DNA of 64,000 bases, taken from the NCBI GenBank assembly GCA_902777355.1, contig CACYTU010000021.1:1-64000 (forward strand). Reading direction: 5' to 3'. Every line of letters starts with the position of its first letter. Within the stretch, counting starts at the first letter, position 1. This DNA is from an uncultured Lachnospiraceae bacterium. Its GTDB lineage: Bacteria > Bacillota > Clostridia > Lachnospirales > Lachnospiraceae. Both the position numbers and the translations under genes were made by a program. Shown here piece by piece: positions 7,758 to 15,896 of this stretch. Under the pieces are notes generated by a model. It ran no database searches, was not told where the DNA came from, and worked only from the letters and a program-made list of their open reading frames with translations.

Positions 7758-9017
7758 TCACTCCCAGGAATCGTTTGTGGCGATCTCCACATCGATACCG
7801 AGGGCGACCATTTTTCTGAAGAAACGCATTATGACGGGATTCGTCTCAAAAGCGCTGCCGATCCCGAAACACATTTTTCCGTTGAAAGAACAGACGCTGA
7901 TCTGGATATCAGGTGCCGCCATAAAACAGCTGAAGCGGTCGATATAAGAACTGAATGGCTCCGGGATTGTGATCTTTCCGACGTTAGAGACCGTGCCGGT
8001 TATGCCCTTCTGCACACTGCTGTTGACTGCAGCGATCACGAGGTTTTTGATAAACAGGGGAACCGGCCTGATGGCAATATTGTGCTCGAGCCGGGCGTAA
8101 TCGTGCATGGACAGGGAAATCTGGTCCTGCGTGAGCTGGCGGCGGAAGGAAGCCTGCACCACTTCCAGGATGCTTTCGATCGTCCCGTCATACTGATCCG
8201 GATAAAAGGCAACATTAATCACTCCGAAAAAATTGCGTGCCGTGTCCGACGGAAAATAATTGCGGAGGTTCACAGGGACGCTCAGAACGATGGGAAGCTT
8301 TTTTTCCCGAACACGCATGCCCTCAATGATGGATTCCATAAAGAGGGCTGTCATAAATGCTGCCGCCGTGGTCTGATGATCCTTTGCCGCCTTCAGGAAC
8401 TTGGAGGCGGAAACAGTGCCTTCGATCAGATGCATCTGCAGGTACTCATCCCGCTCACCCTGCAGGTGATAGGCGCGGCGGGGAAGGGTTTTCTGCTCAT
8501 CGGGCTTTCCCTTCGTCTCTTTACTGTAATACCTGTTGAAGGCGTCATCTTCCTTTTCCTTCACGCTGGAGACATCCTGCGGAATCTCCTCCTCCAGATT
8601 GTGCGCCAGTTTGAGATAATTGCAGACAATCGCCCGCAGAAAATCAAATGCTCCTGTCCCGTCTGTCAGCACGTGGAACATCTCCAGATTGATCCGCCTG
8701 CGGTAATAATTGACCCGGTAAAGGAGCCTGCGCCGCCCGTCCCAATAGATGGCCGCGCAGGGAGGCTTGTTCTCCCGCTGCACCACGGCACGGATATTAC
8801 TGCTGTCCAGGTAATACCAGAACAGCCCCTTGCGCAGAACACTCGCAAAATGGGGAAAATCCGGAACCGTCCTGTCCAGTGCCTGCTGCAGCAGCGCGCC
8901 GTTCACTTCTTCCTTCAACTCACAAGTGAGCCTGAAAACACGCGTATCGGAGCCCTTCGTTGTCGAGGGGACAATCTTCGCGTTATTGTCAAGTTCATAC
9001 CACTTTGCCCTTGCCAT
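7758..9017 (-). CDS. Condensation-domain-like acyltransferase (alcohol acetyltransferase superfamily)
   Basis: The 419-residue protein has the chloramphenicol-acetyltransferase/condensation fold. The catalytic HxxxD motif is visible in MFHVLTDGTGAFDFLRAI (His ~133), preceded by the N-terminal substrate-channel segment (LLQQALDRTVPDFPHFASVLRKG) and followed by SVPVNLRNYFPSDTARNFFG, the second conserved block of this superfamily. Such enzymes join an acyl thioester to an alcohol or amine. AAAGG lies eight bases before the ATG. It is followed by DUF6320 and pectinacetylesterase-like genes, and the ACP gene at 10748 on the same strand is a possible acyl donor. Substrates are unknown. Confidence 0.75.
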   Translation of the reverse strand: MARAKWYELDNNAKIVPSTTKGSDTRVFRLTCELKEEVNGALLQQALDRTVPDFPHFASVLRKGLFWYYLDSSNIRAVVQRENKPPCAAIYWDGRRRLLYRVNYYRRRINLEMFHVLTDGTGAFDFLRAIVCNYLKLAHNLEEEIPQDVSSVKEKEDDAFNRYYSKETKGKPDEQKTLPRRAYHLQGERDEYLQMHLIEGTVSASKFLKAAKDHQTTAAAFMTALFMESIIEGMRVREKKLPIVLSVPVNLRNYFPSDTARNFFGVINVAFYPDQYDGTIESILEVVQASFRRQLTQDQISLSMHDYARLEHNIAIRPVPLFIKNLVIAAVNSSVQKGITGTVSNVGKITIPEPFSSYIDRFSCFMAAPDIQISVCSFNGKMCFGIGSAFETNPVIMRFFRKMVALGIDVEIATNDSWE

Positions 9018-9702
9018 ATACTGTGCCTTTCTGATCCTCCGCCCTGGAGGCTGCCCGCTTTAAAATGCTGTCCGCTTTTAAATGCTGCCTGCTTCGGAAT
9101 GTCGTCCGCTCTGTAAAAGGTGTCCGCTTTAGAATGCCGTCCGCTTCGGAAGGCCGTCTGCTTCGGAAGGCCGTCTGCTTCGGAAGGCCATCCTCTTTGT
9201 AAAATTTTGTAAAATGTGTTCGCAGCTTTTAAAAATACATCGCTGACCAGACTATTCATAAAGAATTATAAAGCAACCGGAAAAGACAAACAACAAAAGC
9301 CTGTCGAAACACACAGACGGGGACGATTCTTTTGTTCCTGCCCCTTTGTTCAAAACACGGGGACAGAAACAAAAGCACTGTCCCAATGTATTGTCCCGAT
9401 GGATGTATGGCTAAACATGGGTTATTGTCCATGTCAGGCGGTTGTCTAAAATTGTATAATGAAATTAACGAAACAGCGTGCGCCCCTGTCTGCAAGGCTG
9501 TCCGTCTTCCGGCAAACATGTTTGACCGCTCCGTGAAGTGCGCCCCTGTCTGCAAGGCTGCCCGCGGGTATATCGCTGTCCAGGTCAGCATGTCATCAAA
9601 AACCTTATAAAAGAATAATACAGACCTGTTTACACCTTGGTTCCCGATAATTGTTGAAATAATTTTGTCAGTGATGGTTCTGATTCAGGAGAGGAGGCAA
9701 AG
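9018..9702. other. Repeat-rich intergenic region
   Basis: I find no credible gene in 9018-9702. It contains an array of ~18-bp degenerate repeats (9046-9205), a REP-like inverted repeat GGGGACGATTCTTTTGT...ACAAAAGCACTGTCCC (about 9318-9392) and two copies of GTGCGCCCCTGTCTGCAAGG (about 9479 and 9538, period 60). Confidence 0.6.
9046..9205. repeat. ~18-bp degenerate tandem repeat array
   Basis: About eight to nine units of the type TCCGCTTCGGAAGGCCG follow each other upstream of the acyltransferase start. The last three, TCTGCTTCGGAAGGCCG, are nearly identical and the others progressively drifted. The frames across it look like proteins only because the unit is a multiple of three. Confidence 0.7.
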
Positions 9703-9885
9703 ATGAGTGCTCAGAAAACTGTAATGGTAAACACATTCACGAACGGCATACTGGATCACAGCAGACAATCTGACGGAAAAACTCACAAGGCAAAAAACTA
9801 CAGGACAAAGGGCTCTCCGTGCCCGGGACAAATACGGATTCCTGCCGGCAGAGAGCGGAGGAATGGTTCAGTGATCTTTTCGTAG
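9703..9885 (+). CDS. Small ORF with strong ribosome site, doubtful
   Basis: A 60-codon frame starts MSAQKTVMVNTFTNG and is preceded by GAGAGGAGGCAAAG, an excellent Shine-Dalgarno. Its second half overlaps the end of the MBL-fold gene on the other strand and reads as antisense of it (GQIRIPAGRERR). It may be the surviving 5' end of a lost gene. I recognise no family. Confidence 0.25.
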   Translation: MSAQKTVMVNTFTNGILDHSRQSDGKTHKAKNYRTKGSPCPGQIRIPAGRERRNGSVIFS

Positions 9886-10424
9886 CTCTCCGCGTCTCCC
9901 CCGGGAAAACGGAGCAGGGGCTCCTCATCCGGAATCAGATAGTCTCCGCTGAAAAACACTTTTTCATCCAGGAAGATCCCGGTACTGCCGGGTGTGTGGC
10001 CGGGCGTGGAAACTATGCGCAGTATATGTCCCCGCCAGAGAATCTGCGCGTCTTCCCCGATGATCTCATCCGCGGGTCTGCAGACGAAGGGGTCGTAGTG
10101 GATTCCCGGTTTTCCCCTGAAATACAGATACACTTCCATGATCCGCGACATATTCAGGCGCGTATTCCTGATTCCGTCATTGCAGATCTTTGTAGCGGCA
10201 AAGCGGGCATGCGGGTACCGTTCCCGCAGGGCATCCAGCCCCGCCATATGATCACAGTGTTCGTGTGTCAGCAGAATCAGTTCCGGCTCCCAACCGCGCT
10301 CTTCAAGCGTGCGAAACAGGCGCCCGGACTCTCCCGGATCTATTACGACACATTTCTTTTCTTCCGCAAGTATATAGCAATTGCTCTCCGTGAGCGGGTC
10401 TACGGAAATCACCATCTGAGACAT
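9798..10424 (-). CDS. Metallo-beta-lactamase-fold hydrolase (glyoxalase II-like)
   Basis: The protein has 208 residues. The metal-binding motif THEHCDHMAG gives the HxHxDH ligands; further ligands are STPGHTPGS (His), FSGDYL (Asp) and CPGHGEP (His), the complete set for a dinuclear MBL-fold hydrolase. Such enzymes cleave thioesters, lactones or related esters. The start is ATG 10424 because AGGAGG lies ten bases upstream; the GTG three codons earlier sits too close to it. It is 88 bases after the ACP gene on the same strand, so acyl-thioester hydrolysis is a reasonable but unproven guess. Confidence 0.85.
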   Translation of the reverse strand: MSQMVISVDPLTESNCYILAEEKKCVVIDPGESGRLFRTLEERGWEPELILLTHEHCDHMAGLDALRERYPHARFAATKICNDGIRNTRLNMSRIMEVYLYFRGKPGIHYDPFVCRPADEIIGEDAQILWRGHILRIVSTPGHTPGSTGIFLDEKVFFSGDYLIPDEEPLLRFPGGDAESYEKITEPFLRSLPAGIRICPGHGEPFVL

Positions 10425-10512
10425 AGGGTTCACTCCTCCTGTGTGTGAGAAGAATAAAGCTATGCTCTGCTTCGCGTGACCATCTCACTCACAGTGCCGT
10501 TTTATTCATATC

Positions 10513-10748
10513 TCAAATCTCGACGCCATAACGTCCAAGAACGATTTTCCCCTTATTATAGTCAGCGAAATCCAGAACGTCGACTGTACCGATCTGAATA
10601 TCAAAAATATCCTCCAGATCGCTAATGAGGTTCATGTGCGCCATGGAATCCCATCTCTTGTCTCCCATGTATTTCATGTTGGGCAGGTCTTCCTTCTTTA
10701 CTTTAAAAAGCTTATAAAAGCCTTATCGTATTTTTCCACATTTGTCAT
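10513..10748 (-). CDS. Acyl carrier protein read through a -1 frameshift
   Basis: From ATG 10748 (AGGAGA five bases upstream) the frame encodes MTNVEKYDKAFISFLK and stops at TAA (10700-10698). One base back, the frame continues VKKEDLPN...RWDSMAHMNLISDLEDIFDI...DFADYNKGKIVLGRYGVEI, ending at TGA 10513. Joined, this is a 78-residue type-II acyl carrier protein with the phosphopantetheine serine in DSM. The junction is T TTA AAG (10707-10701), a canonical slippery heptamer, directly before the TAA. Slippage there gives exactly K-V-K-K, as expected of the family. Either it uses programmed frameshifting or one A has been lost from a run. It lies 80 bases after the GTPase gene and before the MBL-fold hydrolase. 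Confidence 0.7.
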
Positions 10749-10828
10749 TGCTCTCTCCTGCGCTCTCTGTCGCGTCACTATAATTGCCTTCTGGCAGTTC
10801 CGGTTATCGGAACTGCCCCCCTGTCTCC

Positions 10829-12052
10829 TCAGGTCTCTTTGGTCTGGAATGTGTAGAGATCATCGATTTCCAGGGCGTTCAGGTTCTGCTCTATCTCGTT
10901 GAGCTGTTCCTCAAGCATTTGTCTGACTGCTTCCATGTAACGTTCCAGTTCTCTTTTCAGGTCCTGCCGGATCTGTTTGCTGTCCCTCAGCAGTATTTTC
11001 ACATTCATGACTGTATCCCGGAGTGTGGATTCCACCTTTTTGTTACTGAGAATGTCATTTAAAAACTGCATCCTTCTCTTCAACAGTCTTAAATCGGCCG
11101 CGACCTGCTCTTCCACGGTCTCCATGGCATCAAAGTGCAGTTTTGAGGCCGTCTCGTAATCTTCCGGGTTCATCTGGAAGCCGATGATCGCGTATTTTCT
11201 GGAGAGTTCGGAATAATATTCAACGGCATTTACATACATGTCATTGATATCTTTGGTGAGATCCCTGACGAACTCATCGCAGTTTCGATTGATCTCCTTT
11301 TCCAGGCGGTTGATCATGGACATTTTCATGAAAGGCACGATCCATTTGATCCGGTCAGGTTTTTTCAGAAGTTCCTCCCGCTTCAGCTGAAACTTTTTTT
11401 CAAACCGTTTTCTGGTCTGGTAGGGGACCTTGCTCTTGAGAGAGGCCCAGACGTTGCGGATGATGGAAATAAAGATTTCCTCTTTGCCGAACTGTTCTAC
11501 GGAACCCCCGATCAGTTTCTTCTTCACATTGCTGACAAAGACGAAGCTGCTGTCTTCCAGGGTATCGATCCCCCTTTTCTCCATCTCCTCTCTGATGCTG
11601 TCCCTGAGTATTATGCCGTCGGGATCCTCTTTGGATCTGCAGTGGGTCACGGCGATGGTCAGATGGTTTTTCTCCCTCAGGAGCTTTTCCATGATATCAA
11701 GTTCAAAGTCCTCGACGCGGGAGGATTTGGCGTTGAGGCAGAAAAGGATGGTGTTGAACCAGTCGCTGATCTCCTGCTTGTCGTGAAGTTCGATCTCCTT
11801 CAAAATCGTCTTCTTCCAGTCCTCTGCCTTCTGAGCGCTCGGCTCGAGTCCCCAGGTATCATAGATGTGAATATCAAAGTGCTCATCATATTTGTAAACG
11901 AACTCTTTAATGCCCCTGGGAGTAACCGGAGCGCCGACTCCGACCACCTGCCGCTCACAGCCGAAAATGTAATTTACCAGTGAGCTCTTGCCGACTCCTG
12001 ATTTTCCTATGATCAGCACATTGGTGCGCTCTTTATTTAATTTTCTGCTCAT
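10829..12052 (-). CDS. Era-like GTPase with C-terminal coiled coil
   Basis: The 407-residue protein begins with a TRAFAC-class G domain: Walker A/G1 IGKSGVGKSSL (15-25), G3 DTWG (65-68), and a degenerate G4 (THCR, 136-139, instead of [NT]KxD). Residues ~230-407 are highly charged and predicted helical/coiled coil, with no membrane segment. This layout recalls septin-, IRG- or dynamin-like membrane GTPases more than ribosome-assembly GTPases, but assignment is by architecture only. GGAGG is 11 bases upstream of ATG. It follows the patatin-GTPase fusion gene by 230 bases on the same strand, and the ACP gene follows 80 bases later. Confidence 0.75.
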   Translation of the reverse strand: MSRKLNKERTNVLIIGKSGVGKSSLVNYIFGCERQVVGVGAPVTPRGIKEFVYKYDEHFDIHIYDTWGLEPSAQKAEDWKKTILKEIELHDKQEISDWFNTILFCLNAKSSRVEDFELDIMEKLLREKNHLTIAVTHCRSKEDPDGIILRDSIREEMEKRGIDTLEDSSFVFVSNVKKKLIGGSVEQFGKEEIFISIIRNVWASLKSKVPYQTRKRFEKKFQLKREELLKKPDRIKWIVPFMKMSMINRLEKEINRNCDEFVRDLTKDINDMYVNAVEYYSELSRKYAIIGFQMNPEDYETASKLHFDAMETVEEQVAADLRLLKRRMQFLNDILSNKKVESTLRDTVMNVKILLRDSKQIRQDLKRELERYMEAVRQMLEEQLNEIEQNLNALEIDDLYTFQTKET

Positions 12053-12082
12053 ATCAGTTCAGGCCTCCGGTCCTTTTCTATC

Positions 12083-12151
12083 TTTTTGAATTCAACCTGG
12101 ATTTTGATCAGGCCGCTTTTTTGAATTCAACCTGGATTTTGATCAGGCCGC
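12083..12151. repeat. Two exact 34-35 bp direct repeats between the two GTPase genes
   Basis: The unit starts TTTTTGAATTCAACCTGGAT and ends GATCAGGCCGC, repeated at 12083 and 12118. The rest of 12053-12282 contains weaker relatives of the patatin-GTPase gene's 3' end (ACCGGAGG[TC]CTGA), suggesting repeated 3'-end duplication. Confidence 0.7.
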
Positions 12152-12282
12152 TGAGAGCCTGTTTCTTACAATAAATATCAGATCAAGACCTCAGGGGTTC
12201 CCCCTTTTACAGTCCAACCGGTATTGGATCAGATTTCAGGGGTTTTCTCCGCCTTTCCCCACTTTTTAGGATTGAGACCAAG

Positions 12283-14796
12283 TCAGACCTCCGGTTCTTT
12301 CTCCGGAATCTGCGTGGTTTCCCCGCTCTTGATAATCTGAGTCAGCAAGTCCTGAATGTTGAATTCATTTTTATGCTCTGTCACATATTTGACGGCTTCT
12401 TTCAGTCTGGCGCTGTTCATGAACTGGGTGAAGGGAAGGTTTTCGGCCCCGTTATTGTCGACGCAGGCTGCCAGATACTGCTCGCAGACGATGGACACCG
12501 CAAAGCCCAGGACAGCTGTAACGCTGGCGGCAACGGTCGTGTTGACCGTCGCGTTAAAAACATTTCCTGCAATCGGGATGGCTTTAATCAGGCTGCCCGC
12601 CAGGGTCCTTCCCAGGACTGTGACGGCTGAGGTGCCCAGCAGGTCTGCTGCCAGTTTCTGTGTCTCTGTCTTGATTCCGTATCCCTTGATGATCTCATAA
12701 GACATTTTAAGCTGCAGGGCCATAAGGGGCACGGAATCGGTGAAGGGGACATTGATAACGGATGTCGTCACAACAGCACCGGCTGCCAAAGCCGCATATT
12801 TGGGGATCACTTTTCCCGCGATATATTTGCGCTTCATCTCCAGGGATTTTTTGATCGATGGGATAAAGCCTGCTTTGAGGGATTCATCCAGGTGCCGGAG
12901 CGCCCAGTCGATGATCTCATTTTTCTGCACATATTCCGCCCTGGTCTCATCGTCCCAGTCCGCGGTCTTGGCGTCACAGGCATAGGTGAAAATATCGATA
13001 TCCGGAATTTTGTCCAGAATGGCTTTTTTCAGATAGCCGATCGATTCCTCGTCCACACAGTCCACTTTTGTCAGGATGATCATCACAGGCGTGGTGTACT
13101 TTTTGCGGATCTCGCGGATCATCTTCTCATCCGCTTCAAAGAAGCGGTTATTGGCCGCCGAGACGCAGTACCAGACTTCATGGATATGCTCGTGCATCTC
13201 ACCGGGGTTCTGATCAAAATGCTCACCAATGACACCCAGCACGTCTTTCACGTATTTCTGCTCGTCGGCTCCGATGTTATAGCCCTGGCTGTCATAGAGG
13301 GTGATGGACGCACCTTCAGGACTGTAGGCATGGACACCGGCTGTCCTGGCTCTTCCCTTGTCCCCGATCTCCGGTCCGTCAATGTCGCTGAGCTGAAAGA
13401 TGTCCCTGATCAAAGTACTCTTGCCGATGCCCGTCGCGCCGCAGATCAGAATATTGGGTTTGCTGACGCCTTCCTGCACCTTCCTGAACTCTTCATTGTA
13501 ATCAAAGTTCTCATAATCAAATATATTCATCTCTTTTTCCTCGCTGTTCTCATATGCTTGTTTAACAATATTTTCGGGAATAACAAGGTCTCCGTTCTTA
13601 AAAAGCGGCCCCAGCTGTTCGGTCGCCGACTGTTCTCCGTCATTGATCCAGTCCTCTGTCATCTGTTTGTCCACACGGATCGTATCAATGATGGTTTTGG
13701 CGTGAATCGTGGGATATACATGAAAAAGAATGGAATTGCCCGCCATTTCTACAGTGGGGGCATTCTTTTTGCGTCCGGAAAGATGCACAACGATCAGCTT
13801 TTTAAAGCCGCACTTTACAAGGGGCATATAGGGCGTGTTGTCTCTGCATCCTCCGTCCCTGTATTGAAATTGATGGATCGTGACAGGATCATAGACGCCG
13901 GGGAGAGCCGACGAAGCGAGCACATATTCTTTGATCCTGTCTTTTTTCATATTATTCAGACAATAATAATCCGCGTTATGAAAGGTTCCCAGGATCAGCT
14001 CCGGAGGCGGCTCCATCTGTACCTGCAGGCTCTGCCTGGCCACGCAGGAAAAGACGATCCGGTCTTCGGGAATCCCCTTTTCCAGAACACCGTCCGCGAT
14101 CTCAGAGAGTTTTTCCTGCGTAAAAAATGATTCTCCAAGAAGAGGCAGCAGGTCTTTTAAAACCATCGGCAGGCTGACCGGCCGCACAGGTGTCATGACG
14201 ACAGTCTGCGTGAGGACCACCGCCATCTTTTTCACTGTCTCTTTATTGATATGGGTCAGGTCATCCTGCTGTACGGAGCGCCAGATTTCCTCTGCCTCCT
14301 CCTGCGTTGTACACGCAAAGAGGACACTGTTGAGCGCCCCGACGGATGTGCCAGAGATCCCGGTGATCTTCCGGATCAGGCCGGTCCTTTCCAGCCATCT
14401 CCAGACTCCAATCTCAAAGGCGCCCTTTGCGCCTCCCCCGGAAAGCACCAGTCCGTATTCCCTCTCCGGAACCTTCTTCAGTGTCTTCTGTGTATTGACA
14501 ATGTTGAGCAGGAGGCCCACGACCCCGCTCCCGTTCCCCTTCAGGCGGACTATGTCGTCCTCATCAGAGAGTATAACGAGATTGTCATATTTATGATCGT
14601 AGAGGGTCCAGCCGTCTGACAGTTCATGCCGATCGTAAAGGCCCTCCTGATATTGAGGACTGCTTCCCGCCTTAATTCCTCTTGCTTTCAGCTCACTGCC
14701 GTCATGAACAGGCCCGGAATTCCAATAGGCGCAGAATTCCTCAAGCTGACGGGCGGACAGTTTTTTTAAATATTTGATATTGCTGTTCTTGGTCAT
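12283..14796 (-). CDS. Patatin-like phospholipase fused to an Era-like GTPase and DUF697 domain
   Basis: The protein has 837 residues. Residues 1-110 are a unique N-terminal region. A patatin domain covers ~113-375, with oxyanion motif GGGAKG (120-125), nucleophile elbow GTSVG (Ser151) and catalytic DGG (Asp314): the complete Ser-Asp dyad, so lipid acyl hydrolysis is expected. A G domain covers ~445-640: GATGIGKST (453-461), DSQG (502-505), TKVD (576-579). Residues ~660-780 are hydrophobic and resemble DUF697 (VPFTDSVPLMALQLKMSYEIIKGYGI), a membrane-associated domain often attached to Era-like GTPases. I know of no characterised protein with this order. The start codon lies in a 50-bp repeat and lacks a close Shine-Dalgarno. 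A second GTPase gene follows. Confidence 0.85.
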   Translation of the reverse strand: MTKNSNIKYLKKLSARQLEEFCAYWNSGPVHDGSELKARGIKAGSSPQYQEGLYDRHELSDGWTLYDHKYDNLVILSDEDDIVRLKGNGSGVVGLLLNIVNTQKTLKKVPEREYGLVLSGGGAKGAFEIGVWRWLERTGLIRKITGISGTSVGALNSVLFACTTQEEAEEIWRSVQQDDLTHINKETVKKMAVVLTQTVVMTPVRPVSLPMVLKDLLPLLGESFFTQEKLSEIADGVLEKGIPEDRIVFSCVARQSLQVQMEPPPELILGTFHNADYYCLNNMKKDRIKEYVLASSALPGVYDPVTIHQFQYRDGGCRDNTPYMPLVKCGFKKLIVVHLSGRKKNAPTVEMAGNSILFHVYPTIHAKTIIDTIRVDKQMTEDWINDGEQSATEQLGPLFKNGDLVIPENIVKQAYENSEEKEMNIFDYENFDYNEEFRKVQEGVSKPNILICGATGIGKSTLIRDIFQLSDIDGPEIGDKGRARTAGVHAYSPEGASITLYDSQGYNIGADEQKYVKDVLGVIGEHFDQNPGEMHEHIHEVWYCVSAANNRFFEADEKMIREIRKKYTTPVMIILTKVDCVDEESIGYLKKAILDKIPDIDIFTYACDAKTADWDDETRAEYVQKNEIIDWALRHLDESLKAGFIPSIKKSLEMKRKYIAGKVIPKYAALAAGAVVTTSVINVPFTDSVPLMALQLKMSYEIIKGYGIKTETQKLAADLLGTSAVTVLGRTLAGSLIKAIPIAGNVFNATVNTTVAASVTAVLGFAVSIVCEQYLAACVDNNGAENLPFTQFMNSARLKEAVKYVTEHKNEFNIQDLLTQIIKSGETTQIPEKEPEV

Positions 14797-14940
14797 AATT
14801 TTGGTTATGAATATTACTCACAGATTCCTGTGATGTTGTTGCTTATAATTGTGGTTATGAATATTACTCACAGTTTCCTGTGATGTTGTTGCTCATAATT
14901 GTGGTTATGAATATTACTCACAGTTTCCTGTTATTTTCAC
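14794..14940. repeat. Three 50-bp direct repeats spanning the patatin-GTPase start codon
   Basis: Units start at 14794, 14844 and 14894. On the minus strand each contains TCACAGGAA[AT]CTGTGA, an inverted repeat able to form a tetraloop hairpin (the outermost is incomplete), followed by TATTCATAACC. The true start codon (14796) is in the innermost unit. The outermost carries a 10-codon mini-ORF, MSNNITGNCE (14896-14864). It is not a CRISPR array because there are no spacers. Confidence 0.75.
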
Positions 14941-14982
14941 CTGTCCCGTGTTTCATGTCGCGAGCTTCATTAAAGTGAAAAT

Positions 14983-15012
14983 ATTATACTACGTTTTCAT
15001 CATTCATTCGAG
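14983..15012 (-). promoter_or_regulatory. Possible promoter of the patatin-GTPase unit
   Basis: A perfect -10 TATAAT (14988-14983) lies upstream of the 50-bp repeats. The only -35-like sequence at suitable distance is CTCGAA (15012-15007, 18-base spacer), so the promoter would be weak or activator-dependent. Confidence 0.4.
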
Positions 15013-15190
15013 ACTTGTATATGAATTCTGAGCCTGATTCTGATTCTGATCCCGGCTCTGTACAAAGCACTGATCTCAGCTCTGAATCCGGTGCTGATCC
15101 TTATGATTCTGCAGCAGGTCTGTGCCTGGAAATTGTCAGGACGGTTGTTTGCGTTGTTCGCGCATATGCGCTTCAAATTATAAAAGCGAA

Positions 15191-15227
15191 GACCGCCTCA
15201 CCGGCGATTTTATCCGATAAGGCGGTC
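15191..15227 (-). terminator. Terminator of the first small paralog gene
   Basis: A stem GACCGCCT / AGGCGGTC with an inner CCGG pairing lies 75 bases after the stop of the gene at 15306. On that strand it is followed by TTCGCTTTTATAATTT. The rest of 14941-15305 shows only degenerate CTGATTCTGAT-type repeats and no gene. Confidence 0.6.
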
Positions 15228-15305
15228 TCCTGACCTGTATATATATAAAAGGGTGGGTAACTATTTTAGTGTATTAGGCATTGATTCTTATCCTGCAGGA
15301 TTTAA

Positions 15306-15542
15306 TTATGCTGCAAGCGTCCTGAGGAAGTTCGCCATAATCTCCTGATCTTCGTAGGAAGAAGTGAAGATCCCGAACTGCTCGTCGTTTTTCTCAGTGA
15401 TCCTGAGGATTCCGTCGATGTACTCATCTGCGTTCTTCATGTTGTAGCACTCATCGTTGGGGCCCATCAGCCATACGATGCTGGTGCATTTTTCAAGCGC
15501 TGCGTTGAACTCTTTGATTTCATTTCCTGTTCTGATCTTCAT
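15306..15542 (-). CDS. Small paralogous protein A (78 residues, unknown family)
   Basis: One of three related small proteins in 2.8 kb. Shared features are an N-terminal M-K-x-R/T-T-x-N-E-[IMV]-[KR]-EFN motif, a central VWLMGPNDECYNMKNADEYI segment and a C-terminal FGIFTSSYEDQEIM block. It is acidic, with no signal peptide or membrane segment. GAGGAGGAAAAGACC precedes the ATG. The central [GS]P-x-[DG]-x-x-YNMK block is the best-kept part and may be a binding site. I do not recognise the family; the alternating strand/helix pattern suggests a compact alpha/beta fold. It has its own terminator and an upstream motif shared with paralog C. Confidence 0.7.
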   Translation of the reverse strand: MKIRTGNEIKEFNAALEKCTSIVWLMGPNDECYNMKNADEYIDGILRITEKNDEQFGIFTSSYEDQEIMANFLRTLAA

Positions 15543-15896
15543 GGTCTTTTCCTCCTCGTATGGATTTCCTTAATGGATGATTATTATTTCAATCAGATTT
15601 TTCCAGATTTTTAAGTCCGTTTTTTCTGATTGGGTTTTCCCTTGATCTGAGTAAATAGTATCATCCCGGCCCTCTGTAAATAAGACCAATAACGGACAGA
15701 AAATATAAATATACAGACATCTGTTCTCAGCCTTATTTTTGCAAAAAGTTCATGGAAATCAGTAAATGCACTTTTTTCAGCGGCATATAATGTAATAAAA
15801 CCGACAATAATTACATCTGTTTTCATTAAACAAGATATCCGGGAAGGTCATGTAGATAAAATTGGCATCCATTCCTGCCTGTCATGATTAGTTGTA
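15543..15896. other. Intergenic region with motif shared by two paralog promoters
   Basis: No convincing gene is visible. On the minus strand CAGATCAAGGGAAA (15649-15636) occurs ~95 bases before paralog A; the same 14 bases lie ~150 bases before paralog C (18188-18175). Near 15855 the plus strand reads VDKIGI-like, a possible decayed piece of the missing MATE N terminus. Confidence 0.45.

Noticed and set aside
8082..9116. 344-codon plus-strand frame
   Set aside because: Antisense of the condensation-like acyltransferase, whose motifs and start are convincing.
9216..9610. Small frames on both strands between the acyltransferase and MBL genes
   Set aside because: They cross REP-like and 60-bp repeats and have neither ribosome sites nor families.
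12892..14130. 412-codon plus-strand frame
   Set aside because: Antisense of the patatin-GTPase gene; no recognisable domain.
14794..14940. 50-bp repeats as a short CRISPR array
   Set aside because: The repeats are directly adjacent, no spacer varies and no cas gene is present.
15611..15826. 71-codon minus-strand frame
   Set aside because: Lies in AT-rich promoter DNA of paralog A with no ribosome site or similarity.
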